Shown: positions 1-5,314, counted from the stretch's first letter. The stretch is 6,358 nt of DNA from an uncultured Eubacteriales bacterium (GCA_958417225.1 CATZCM010000045.1:1-6358); one strand, 5' to 3'. Notes: generated by a model from the sequence alone, not told the origin. Made by a program: numbers and translations.

Positions 1-67
1 CGAACGAACTTTCTGTAGGTGAACAGTTCTTCAACCAGTCAATCGCATTTTTATGAAATCTAAATTT
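1..67 (-). CDS. Start of a further orphan toxin-leader frame (partial, runs off left edge)
   Basis: The minus-strand frame is open from just after the TGA at 68-70 to the window edge. It encodes KFRFHKNAIDWLKNCSPTES and then SF, exactly as in cassette B. The only usual start codon is a TTG at 34-32 with no Shine-Dalgarno sequence before it, so translation on its own is doubtful. By homology with cassette B the missing part should be the glycine-rich leader, the charged helical segment and then an unknown toxin tip. Only the extreme N-terminal end is visible here, and its toxin type cannot be told. Confidence 0.55.
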
Positions 68-81
68 TCAATTATCTGCAT

Positions 82-104
82 CAGGGGACGCTTTGCGCCC
101 CCTG
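82..104 (-). other. Hairpin at cassette head (copy 2)
   Basis: Two 10-nt arms (CAGGGGGCGC and GCGTCCCCTG on the minus strand) close an AAA loop, with one G-U pair in RNA. No T-run follows on either strand, so it is not a standard intrinsic terminator. The same hairpin lies at 5083-5105. Its place at the very start of the conserved cassette suggests a boundary or recombination role, but that is inference. Confidence 0.7.
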
Positions 105-117
105 AAATATACTATAA

Positions 118-652
118 TCAACTCTTATTATCCCATGCAAGTTCAAATTTAAAACCTATTAGATTGTTGTCAACTACCCTTTTTCTAAAAAAATCTGAAA
201 CAAATGGACGTTTTAATGGTTCATCTTTTATTTTAAATAAATTCACCTTATCTATTTCTTTTTCATCAAATGCATATTTTTCAAACCGCATGATTCTTTT
301 TTGTCTCTAAATGTTTTATACTTCGACTTTTCATAATCAATGCAATCAATTACATTAACAACATTAATTGCGTAAAAAACACCATCTTCACAATCAAGTG
401 GCAAGATCTCAGCATTGTCAATAATTAAATCATCTAAAACTTCAATTGCTTTTTCATCAAAAATAGGTATATGTGGATAAAAACCTGGTGTATTATTAAA
501 CTCTCTATCATACACACGTTTTACTTGTATAGGTTTCCAGTTTTTCATTTTTTTGTTCCATCAAAAGATTGGATATAGTTAATATCAATATCCCTTTTCC
601 AAGTTAAGTTCTCATATCTATCTACATCACAATTCAAAAACCATATTTTCAT
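118..652 (-). pseudogene. Imm11 (DUF1629)-like immunity gene, split by two -1 frame changes at A-runs
   Basis: Three minus-strand segments join into one protein of about 178 residues. Segment 1 runs from ATG 652 (MKIWFLNCDVDRYENLTW to FDGTKK) to a TGA at 547-545. Segment 2 starts at 548 (MKNWKPIQVKRVY to KTFRDKK). Segment 3 runs from about 296 (RIMRFEKYAF, RPFVSDFF, GFKFELAWD) to the TGA at 118-120. The SFDG..W.P..VKRVY, DCIDYEKS, RPFVSD and FELAWD motifs and the length fit the Imm11/DUF1629 immunity family as I know it. The ribosome binding site AAGGGG (661-666) lies 8 nt before the ATG. The breaks fall in an A7 run (548-554) and an A6 run (297-302); one extra A in each restores the whole frame. 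It follows an AHH-type toxin relic, the kind of toxin this family often accompanies. The breaks may be real decay, homopolymer sequencing errors, or slippage. Confidence 0.8.
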
Positions 653-660
653 TCTGCTCA

Positions 661-666
661 CCCCTT
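661..666 (-). promoter_or_regulatory. Ribosome binding site of the Imm11-like gene
   Basis: AAGGGG on the minus strand stands 8 nt before the ATG at 652-650. It decides this start and shows that the frame beginning at 548 is an internal piece, not a separate gene. Confidence 0.7.
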
Positions 667-676
667 ATTTATCTTC

Positions 677-890
677 CTAAAATACACCTTTCTGTAATTT
701 ATACGCTATATCTTCTAATCGGTAACTTTTCTATAATAATAATCTGTATGCAAACTAGAATGGTATGTCCCTTCTGCTATATCCCTAACTGTAGGTAGAA
801 ATACACCATTAGTAGGATCATTTATATCTATTTCATACTTTTGTAAAATGGCTCTCGCTTCTGCCGATTTAGGAGAGGCCCCTATAATTC
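677..890 (-). pseudogene. AHH-family nuclease toxin tip, truncated and frame-broken
   Basis: One minus-strand frame reads IIGASPKSAEARAILQKY, then NDPTNGVFLPT and EGTYHSSLHTDYYYRKV, ending at a TAG (717-715). A neighbouring frame then reads RLEDIAYKLQKGVF and stops at 679-677. The NGVFLPT, YH..LHT..YY and C-terminal L.DIA..L.KG.F motifs are the back half of AHH toxins, HNH/EndoVII-type nucleases released by contact-dependent and related secretion systems. The diagnostic Ala-His-His catalytic motif and all of the leader are missing: the 5' side is fused near 880-892 to the beginning of an unrelated small gene. One base lost near 717-725 explains the internal shift, perhaps with a small deletion as well. 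The following Imm11-like gene is its expected partner. It cannot be an active nuclease in this form. Confidence 0.72.
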
Positions 891-952
891 AATATGTTCT
901 TGAAAACAACACTACCACCTGCGTCCGAAATAAAAATTGTCATTTTGCTCAT
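869..952 (-). pseudogene. Truncated immunity-type gene start (27 codons) fused to the AHH relic
   Basis: An ATG at 952-950 has GGGGG (961-965) 8 nt before it, the same arrangement as the intact immunity genes in the window. It encodes MSKMTIFISDAGGSVVFKN, then runs out of frame into the AHH relic and stops at 871-869. A good start and binding site on a 27-residue product suggest the 5' end of an immunity gene whose remainder was removed by a deletion. That deletion would also have taken the leader and N-terminal half of the AHH toxin. The family of the lost gene cannot be told from this stub. Confidence 0.5.
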
Positions 953-969
953 GTATCTTTCCCCCTATT

Positions 970-1298
970 CTAATAAAGCCACTTTTTATATATTTTCCAA
1001 TTTTCAGTTTTACCGCTAAACTTAAATTTATTATATTATCATTTATTCATATTTACGACTACGATTACTTCTCGGCAATTCCGGCCTATAATTGACAACA
1101 TTATTATACCAATCCACCAACATCCTTTCATAATAAAAGTAGTAGTTTTTTAATTTCGTTACAAGAATTATGAATCAATTAAATAACCATACAAACTTAT
1201 ATAATTAATATTTTTTTATTTAAGTGCTTTGCCAATTCGTCATTTATTGTAGAATAATTATTTAATTTTTCCTCATTTATAAAATCAAATTGATATAT
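970..1298 (-). other. Degraded cassette remnants, no intact gene
   Basis: This AT-rich stretch between the immunity gene of cassette D and the stub at 952 holds three short open pieces on the minus strand. The piece at 1298-1197 is in frame with the preceding immunity gene just after its TAG and reads IYQFDFINEEKLNNYS and onward. The piece at 1174-1043 reads through YYFYYERMLVDWYNNVV and YRPELPRSNRSRKYE. The piece at 1038-970 reads KFSGKTENWKIYKKWLY to a TAG, 17 nt before the next ATG. That spacing mimics the toxin-stop/immunity-start junctions elsewhere in the array, so the last two pieces are probably the C-terminal end of a frame-broken toxin. I do not recognise its family. No shared leader repeat is present here. 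Confidence 0.45.
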
Positions 1299-1772
1299 CT
1301 AAAATAAACCCCAAACATATACTGTAGCGTCATATTCCCCCCTCCACAAGCAAAATCCATATTCAGCATACTCATCTACCAAGAAAAAACATATTTCCTG
1401 ATCCCTAAGCTCAGAATTTTCAATCAAATAGTCAATGCGGCAAATAACATCCTTTATATTTAAAATTATTCCACCCGATAAAACAGAATCATGATGAAAA
1501 AATATAATATTTTTGTCTTCTTTGCTTGATAATAAATTAATATTATTTTTTATATATTTATGACAAGATTGTATGCTTTTAGGTATTTTTATAGCAGATT
1601 TTTTTAAATCCATTTCATAAATAATCGACATAATAGTTTTTTGCAACTTTAATGTATTATCAATACTTAAAAATGAATTCATGTTTATGTGAAACATATT
1701 ACTCATTTCTCTACAAATGCGTTTCTTTGTATTTCTAGATCTCAACTCAATAATTTTTGTTTTTTTGTTCAA
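1299..1772 (-). CDS. Putative immunity protein for the cassette D nuclease, family not recognised
   Basis: This encodes a 157-residue soluble protein without a signal peptide or membrane segment. It begins with a basic stretch (MNKKTKIIELRSRNTKKR) and ends in an acidic and aromatic C-terminus (FFLVDEYAEYGFCLWRGEYD, then VYVWGLF). The start is a TTG supported by a full AAGGAGG 8 nt upstream (1781-1787); that binding site touches the stop codon of the upstream toxin, so the two are translationally adjacent. Position directly behind a nuclease toxin tip, plus size and acidic tail, point to a cytoplasmic inhibitor that binds the toxin. That role is inference from context. It is far more AT-rich than the shared leader segments, typical of exchanged immunity genes. 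I cannot assign it to a named family. Confidence 0.75.
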   Translation of the reverse strand: MNKKTKIIELRSRNTKKRICREMSNMFHINMNSFLSIDNTLKLQKTIMSIIYEMDLKKSAIKIPKSIQSCHKYIKNNINLLSSKEDKNIIFFHHDSVLSGGIILNIKDVICRIDYLIENSELRDQEICFFLVDEYAEYGFCLWRGEYDATVYVWGLF

Positions 1773-1780
1773 TTGGTTAT

Positions 1781-1787
1781 CCTCCTT
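1781..1787 (-). promoter_or_regulatory. Strong Shine-Dalgarno of the cassette D immunity gene, overlapping the toxin stop
   Basis: AAGGAGG on the minus strand lies 8 nt before the TTG start at 1772-1770 and shares one base with the toxin TAA at 1789-1787. It decides the unusual TTG start and would let the immunity protein be made well even if the toxin frame is not. Confidence 0.8.
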
Positions 1788-2260
1788 TATTTTTTATATC
1801 CTTTTACATCTTCTGGGAAATGCCCATCAAACTGATGATACCTTCCTTTCGAAAAAGGATCTCCTTTACAAGAATCTGCTCCATGGAAATGAGGCCCTCT
1901 ACCCATTTTATCAGAATTATGTTCCACAATGTATTTTCTATGTCCATTAGAGTCAACAATATCAAAGGCATGCACCATTCTATTTTCTGTACTACCATCA
2001 TATACAAATTTATGAGTAATTGGTTGAGCTGATCTAGGAATTCCAGATGCAGCTTTTGCTTCTCTAAAAGCTGCTCTTCTAGAAATAGGAAATTCGCCCT
2101 TCATTTGCAGTTTTACTGCTTCACAAGCGCGGATTTCATCATCTGTAAGTGTACGTGGTATCTCTCGTGCTCTTTGTTTAAGTACATCTAGCTCACTACG
2201 GAATTTTTCTGCAGCACTTGCCGCTTTTTCTACTTTTTTAGCTTCCTCAGCCTCACGCAC
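1787..2260 (-). CDS. Orphan toxin tip, HNH/EndoVII-superfamily nuclease (cassette D)
   Basis: The frame is open from 2320 (after a TAA at 2323-2321); a GTG at 2260 is used as nominal start, with no ribosome binding site. Residues 1-55 of the 157-residue product are the shared charged helical leader (REAEEAKKVEKAAS to ACEAVKLQMKG). From residue 56 it becomes a nuclease-like domain: ISRRAAFREAKAASGIPRS (59-77), then IVEHNSDKMGRGPHFHG (111-127) and GRYHQFDGHFPED (139-151). The E113/H114, H124/H126, H142 and H147 pattern, with the GIPRSAQP and GPHF motifs, matches the polymorphic-toxin nuclease group described as HNH/EndoVII with an E-H-H-H signature. It would cleave DNA in a target cell. In this cassette the toxin tip joins right after LQMKG, earlier than in A-C. 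No secretion domain is present, so it is probably an unexpressed donor tip. Confidence 0.75.
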   Translation of the reverse strand: MREAEEAKKVEKAASAAEKFRSELDVLKQRAREIPRTLTDDEIRACEAVKLQMKGEFPISRRAAFREAKAASGIPRSAQPITHKFVYDGSTENRMVHAFDIVDSNGHRKYIVEHNSDKMGRGPHFHGADSCKGDPFSKGRYHQFDGHFPEDVKGYKK

Positions 2261-2316
2261 TATTCTAAGTTTCGCTACCTTTGCTGCTTTACTTACAGCA
2301 CTATTCAGTTCACTTG
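2096..2316 (-). repeat. Shared toxin-leader segment, copy D
   Basis: This is nearly identical to 4604-4824 and to the matching parts of 3434-3728. It encodes SELNSAVSKAAKVAKLRIVR through EIRACEAVKLQMKG. Compared with copies A-C it lacks the last part (KLPEPGKVSVAEVEKIDEAV). Its 5' end (2316) lies 17 nt from the stop codon of the cassette C immunity gene, so this cassette has no head hairpin and no early leader. Confidence 0.9.
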
Positions 2317-2332
2317 CGTATTAATTCTTAAA

Positions 2333-2947
2333 TCAAACCATACTTCTCAAAAAGCACATTTCTTCCGTTGATAAAAACCATTTTTTGTTTTTTATTAATA
2401 TATTTTTAATATCATTCAATAAAAAACATTTTTCTTGTTCGTTAATACCCTCAATACAACTATAATTTAGCCACAATATATAATTAAGGTTTATAACTTT
2501 CCAAATAGTTTGAACAGTACAAGAAAAATCCATTGGATTGTATTCTCTTAAATATTTCAATTCAATCAAATGCTTAATGTATTTGCTGCAATTGTACTTT
2601 TCCCCAAAAAAAGCATAACTAATTTTTATAGGAGTAATAATACGTGAATTGAACGTTGACAAATCTTCTGCTGGAATCCATAATTCTTCATGTATACTAG
2701 AACCAACATTATGAACTTCATAATTGGATATATACTTTTCATCAATATTAAATTCTGTTACATACCCCGCAAAACCAGAACTTATATCTTTGGTATTCCA
2801 TTTTTCGGCTATTTCTACTGCATATTCTTGATTCAAAACTGGATAAAAAATAGGTTGTGTCGGTAATCTATCTGGATATCTTCTACATCCCGTATCTAAA
2901 ATCAAGTCCATTTCTTTAACTCCAACTGGTCTATATAGTTTTTTCAT
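2333..2947 (-). CDS. ADP-ribosylation/crystallin J1-like protein with a C-terminal extension, putative immunity protein (cassette C)
   Basis: This is a 204-residue cytoplasmic-type protein. Residues 1-110 carry motifs of the small bacterial family commonly named ADP-ribosylation/crystallin J1: LYRPVG (4-9), RLPTQPIFYPVLNQEYA (27-43), KWNTKD (49-54), GYVTEF (61-66) and EELWIPAEDL (88-97). Residues 111-204 are an extra segment rich in Tyr, Asn, Ile and Lys that I do not recognise. The ATG at 2947-2945 follows GGGGG (2955-2959) by 7 nt and lies 17 nt after the toxin stop, so it is placed as the immunity gene of cassette C. An Arg near the N-terminus and a later Glu-Leu-Trp resemble an ADP-ribosyltransferase-like layout, so it could be a catalytically dead relative that blocks the toxin, an enzyme that acts on its product, or unrelated. 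The role is inferred from position. Confidence 0.72.
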   Translation of the reverse strand: MKKLYRPVGVKEMDLILDTGCRRYPDRLPTQPIFYPVLNQEYAVEIAEKWNTKDISSGFAGYVTEFNIDEKYISNYEVHNVGSSIHEELWIPAEDLSTFNSRIITPIKISYAFFGEKYNCSKYIKHLIELKYLREYNPMDFSCTVQTIWKVINLNYILWLNYSCIEGINEQEKCFLLNDIKNILIKNKKWFLSTEEMCFLRSMV

Positions 2948-2964
2948 AAAGTTTCCCCCACTAT

Positions 2965-3528
2965 CTATTCAATTAATTTTATCGTACTACTATATTCATT
3001 TATCACTTCCAAAGAAGCACAATATGCTGGACCAATACCATCTAAATTCGGTCCACCATAAAATAATTTATCTACTAAAGGCTCCGGCAAAGTTATTTCT
3101 ATAATCTTATAATTTTTGCCAAAATCCATTTTTCTTCCCCAAGCATGAGCGTCTTCGATTTTTGTAGAAAACCATTTATCCAACATAGCTCCCGGTATAG
3201 TACTAAATTTTTTATTTACCATTATCTCACCATACTCTACCTCACTAATAGTTCTATACAATTTTATATTCCCATAACCGTCACTTATTAATGGTGGTCT
3301 CAATTTATACTTTCTATTATAATACTCTTCAGGCAAAAAACTAGACTCAATAGCTTTGTTATCTCCACTATTTTCTACAAAAGTCATTTCCTTATTAGCC
3401 ACAGTTTCACTTGCCAACTTTGCATCATCAGCCGCATTCGCCGCCCTAACTGCCTCGTCGATTTTTTCAACTTCCGCAACACTTACCTTCCCAGGTTCAG
3501 GAAGTTTTCCCTTCATCTGCAGTTTCAC
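2965..3528 (-). CDS. Orphan toxin tip, candidate ADP-ribosyltransferase-like (cassette C)
   Basis: The frame is open from 3747, after a TAA at 3750-3748. The nominal start is a GTG at 3528 without a ribosome binding site, so translation on its own is doubtful. Residues 1-31 of the 187-residue product are the shared leader end (KLQMKGKLPEPGKV to AVRAAN). A linker to about residue 85 contains FVENSGDN. The tip (86-187) contains LYRTISEVEYGEIM (90-103), KWFSTKIEDAHAWG (118-131), KIIEITLPEPLV (141-152) and SLEVINEY (172-179). A Tyr-Arg on an early strand, a Phe-Ser-Thr on the next conserved strand and a late Glu (E174) fit the R-S-E order of ADP-ribosyltransferase-fold toxins, which modify a host protein or nucleic acid using NAD. 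The match is by motif order only and the substrate cannot be told. The partner gene downstream belongs to a family also linked by name to ADP-ribosylation. Confidence 0.6.
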   Translation of the reverse strand: MKLQMKGKLPEPGKVSVAEVEKIDEAVRAANAADDAKLASETVANKEMTFVENSGDNKAIESSFLPEEYYNRKYKLRPPLISDGYGNIKLYRTISEVEYGEIMVNKKFSTIPGAMLDKWFSTKIEDAHAWGRKMDFGKNYKIIEITLPEPLVDKLFYGGPNLDGIGPAYCASLEVINEYSSTIKLIE

Positions 3529-3728
3529 TGCTTCACAAGCGCGGATTTCATCATCTGTAAGTGTACGTGGTACCTCTCGCGCCCTTTGTTTAAGTACATC
3601 TATCTCACTACGGAATTTTTCTGTAGCACTTGCCGCTTTTTCTACTTTTTTAGCTTCCTCAGCCTCACGTACTATTCTAAGTTTCGCTACCTTTGCTGCT
3701 TTACTTGCAGCACTATTCAGCTCACCTG
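3434..3728 (-). repeat. Shared toxin-leader segment, copy C
   Basis: This matches 4530-4824 across about 295 bp with scattered substitutions (for example SEIDVLKQ and REVPRT where B has SELDVLKQ and REIPRT). It covers ELNSA-ASK through DEAVRAANA. Homology to cassette B stops near 3728: the earlier leader and head hairpin are absent, and the upstream 3' flank of the cassette B immunity gene takes its place. Confidence 0.9.
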
Positions 3729-3899
3729 CGCCTTTGCTAATTTTTCTTTAATCGGAATTTTCGGGCCTATTTAGAAATAGCAATCTCTCTTATAATTTTC
3801 TCGATATTATTAAAAAACATATATACATACAAATACCTATTATCTAAGAATTTTTTAGGTTATAAATCATTTCCTTAAAATTCACATACTTAAACTTTA
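3729..3899. other. Inter-cassette spacer, nothing recognised
   Basis: AT-rich spacer between the stop of the cassette B immunity gene and the truncated leader of cassette C. A short minus-strand reading (GPKIPIKEKLAKAQVS, about 3764-3720) abuts the leader in a different frame and could be a frame-broken scrap of another leader type. No RNA gene, promoter or clear terminator is visible; the imperfect inverted repeat near 3836-3860 is weak. Confidence 0.4.
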
Positions 3900-4145
3900 T
3901 TAAAATAATATTAAATTAGCCACATCAATACACTCTTTTAGAGATTTTTTAAACACATCTTCTCCAAATACATTTAAAAATATAACATAAATTTGATTTC
4001 CTAAACAAGCTACAGATAAATTCTCATTTTTTTTTATATATTCAAAAATTTTATTAATTTCAAGATTATATTCATCATTTGGGGCATATGGAAAAAACTC
4101 CAACGGATCCCAATTATTTACTACAAATTTAATCCTCTCTAACAT
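3900..4145 (-). CDS. DUF1871-like putative immunity protein (cassette B)
   Basis: This encodes an 81-residue acidic protein. The run NNWDPLEFFPYAPNDEYNLE (residues 10-29), followed by a helical I..I..YI, then IYVIFLNVFGEDVF and a C-terminal KECIDVANLI, is the pattern of the DUF1871 family. Members are small proteins of about 80-90 residues in Bacillota, and some occur next to toxin genes. The ATG at 4145-4143 was chosen because GGAG (4154-4157) stands 8 nt before it; a GTG three codons earlier (4154) would overlap that binding site. It begins 14 nt after the toxin stop, so it is very probably the specific inhibitor of the cassette B toxin and acts in the cytoplasm. The immunity role is inferred from position; the family match is by remembered motif. 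Confidence 0.75.
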   Translation of the reverse strand: MLERIKFVVNNWDPLEFFPYAPNDEYNLEINKIFEYIKKNENLSVACLGNQIYVIFLNVFGEDVFKKSLKECIDVANLILF

Positions 4146-4159
4146 AAACTTCACTCCAA

Positions 4160-5035
4160 CTATTTAAATAAAATTTTAATTATTTGATCCATTGCATCAT
4201 CAAAAAAATCTTTGGACCACGCTGTAATCAATTTACCCTCCGATGTAAGAATTACTACTCCTTCCGAACTAATAAATGCATATTTTCGTCCTATAATTTG
4301 CTCTAAAGTTTTTCCATTTTTTACGATTAATTCCACTGTCTCCCTCGACATACCTCTTTGTACTAACCGTTCAAAACCATGTTTAGAACACTGTTCCCAA
4401 TTTATACTTATTTCTGGATTAGGTACATATTTTCCCATTCTTCCTACATTTTCACCATACGTTACTTGACATTTTGCAAGTTGCTCAGCTATTTTACAAC
4501 CTTCCCCCACATCATTAGTTTTCCCGGAAGCATTCGCCGCCCTGACTGCCTCGTCGATTTTTTCAACTTCTGCTACACTTACCTTCCCAGGTTCAGGAAG
4601 TTTTCCCTTCATCTGCAGTTTCACTGCTTCACAAGCGCGGATTTCATCATCCGTAAGCGTACGTGGTATCTCTCGTGCTCTTTGTTTAAGCACGTCTAGC
4701 TCACTATGGAATTTTTCTGCAGCACTTGCCGCTTTTTCTACTTTTTTAGCTTCCTCAGCCTCACGCACTATTCTAAGTTTCGCTACCTTTGCTGCTTTAC
4801 TTACAGCACTATTCAGTTCACTTGAGTCTTTCGCTCCAGCCACAAAAGTTTTTGCTAATTCCGCAAGTCTTGCGCCCTTTTCAAGTTCTTTGACGGCTTT
4901 GGCTCCTTTTGCAATTTTCCCACCAAGCTTCACTCCGCCCTTGACGAGCGAACCTACTCCGTCAACGAACTGCACTACGTCACCAATCAACTTCGCCTGT
5001 TCGAACGAACTTTCTGTAGGTGAACAGTTCTTCAA
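4160..5035 (-). CDS. Orphan toxin with full leader, possible RelE/BECR-like (DUF4258-type) toxin tip (cassette B)
   Basis: This is the longest cassette frame: 291 residues from a TTG at 5035, open back to a TGA at 5071-5069. No ribosome binding site precedes the TTG. Residues 12-45 are a glycine-rich, partly hydrophobic leader (LIGDVVQFVDGVGSLVKGG); 46-165 are a charged, helix-prone Ala/Lys/Glu segment shared with the other cassettes; 170-215 are a linker. The tip (216-291) reads SKHGFERLVQRGMSRETVEL, then NGKTLEQ, KYAFISSEGVVILTSEGKLI and TAWSKDFFDDAM. A histidine followed by a helix with ER..QRG, then two strands and a terminal strand-helix, resembles the DUF4258/BECR group of RNase-type toxins. 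That is a fold guess from motif order; no catalytic residue is proven. The DUF1871-like gene 14 nt downstream would be its inhibitor. Confidence 0.65.
   Translation of the reverse strand: MKNCSPTESSFEQAKLIGDVVQFVDGVGSLVKGGVKLGGKIAKGAKAVKELEKGARLAELAKTFVAGAKDSSELNSAVSKAAKVAKLRIVREAEEAKKVEKAASAAEKFHSELDVLKQRAREIPRTLTDDEIRACEAVKLQMKGKLPEPGKVSVAEVEKIDEAVRAANASGKTNDVGEGCKIAEQLAKCQVTYGENVGRMGKYVPNPEISINWEQCSKHGFERLVQRGMSRETVELIVKNGKTLEQIIGRKYAFISSEGVVILTSEGKLITAWSKDFFDDAMDQIIKILFK
4530..4824 (-). repeat. Shared toxin-leader segment, copy B (reference copy)
   Basis: This copy shares about 295 bp with C, its last 221 bp with D (4604-4824) and its start with A as far as the window shows. It encodes SELNSAVSKAAKVAKLRIVR through DEAVRAANA. 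Only in this cassette does the leader continue upstream without a break to the head repeat at 5113. Confidence 0.9.
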
Positions 5036-5113
5036 CCAGTCAATCGCATTTTTATGAAATCTAAATTTTCAATTATCTGCATCAGGGGACGCTTTGCGCC
5101 CCCTGAAATATAC
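5002..5113 (-). repeat. Cassette-head direct repeat, copy 1 (112 bp, exact)
   Basis: Identical to 1-112. The match stops sharply at 5113, where the sequence before it (minus-strand sense) changes from the Imm11-gene end to the GC-rich block behind barstar. This gives a clean 5' boundary for the full cassette type. It contains the hairpin, the in-frame TGA and the first leader codons. Confidence 0.95.
5083..5105 (-). other. Hairpin at cassette head (copy 1)
   Basis: Same 10-nt arms and AAA loop as at 82-104, lying 8 nt inside the sharp 5' boundary of the cassette. It has no T-run after it. Confidence 0.7.
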
Positions 5114-5156
5114 CTTATTTTCCAATTTTTCATTTTGGCCTCACGCCGGCCGGGCG

Positions 5157-5190
5157 GTTCCTTTTCTTCCAAGCGGAGAAGAAAAGGAAC
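5157..5190. other. Perfect 13-bp inverted repeat (hairpin)
   Basis: Arms GTTCCTTTTCTTC (5157-5169) and GAAGAAAAGGAAC (5178-5190) flank an 8-nt loop. Neither strand has a T-run after the stem, so it is not a plain intrinsic terminator. Confidence 0.75.
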
Positions 5191-5276
5191 TAAAAGACTC
5201 CTTCACCCATTCATTTTTTCAATTCGCCACAATTCCTTTTACCATCTTTGGCACCAGACGTCTTACTATATCATGG

Positions 5277-5314
5277 CCGCACTTCGGCTCAAGCTTCGCT
5301 AGCCTTCCGTGCGG
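5277..5314. other. Nested imperfect hairpin
   Basis: Outer arms CCGCAC and GTGCGG enclose inner pairs (GGCT with AGCC, and AGC with GCT). The 38-nt structure has internal loops and could be part of a structured RNA or a DNA-level element. Found by eye; folding energy was not computed. Confidence 0.5.

Larger units (their letters stand above)
1..112 (-). repeat. Cassette-head direct repeat, copy 2 (112 bp, exact)
   Basis: This segment is identical over 112 bp to 5002-5113, as read by eye base by base. Read on the minus strand it holds a GC-rich hairpin, then an in-frame TGA (68-70), then the first codons of the toxin leader (IDWLKNCSPTESSF). It starts 5 nt after the stop codon of the Imm11-like gene, so it marks the head of another full-type cassette that continues past the left edge. 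The homology with copy 1 probably continues beyond position 1. Confidence 0.95.

Noticed and set aside
82..104. Hairpin as an integron attC-like site or an intrinsic terminator
   Set aside because: There is no visible core GTTRRRY site, only two copies, no integrase in view, and no T-run for termination. A role as a boundary element stays open but unproven.
252..548. Separate 98-residue gene starting MKNWKPIQV
   Set aside because: It is the middle third of the Imm11-like gene: the start lacks a binding site, the family N-terminus lies upstream in another frame, and the family C-terminus continues in a third frame after the A-run.
545..554. Programmed -1 frameshift as the established explanation for the Imm11-like gene
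   Set aside because: The first site is canonical, but the second is not, no clear downstream stimulator was identified, and the neighbouring AHH piece also carries a frame change outside any A-run. Decay or base-calling error is at least as likely.
1717..2032. Plus-strand frames of 77 and 91 codons and a minus-strand frame at 1804-2007
   Set aside because: All are overlapped by the nuclease toxin tip and immunity gene of cassette D, whose motifs and binding site are convincing.
3411..3432. A VENN-like motif (FVENSGDN) in toxin C as a CdiA-type boundary
   Set aside because: It lies after the cassette-shared boundary, occurs in only one of four cassettes and reads VENS, so it is probably coincidence. 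Coordinates are approximate.
3356..3751. Plus-strand open frame of 131 codons
   Set aside because: It is the exact antisense of the shared leader of cassette C; the Ala/Lys/Glu codon use on the minus strand leaves the opposite strand open.
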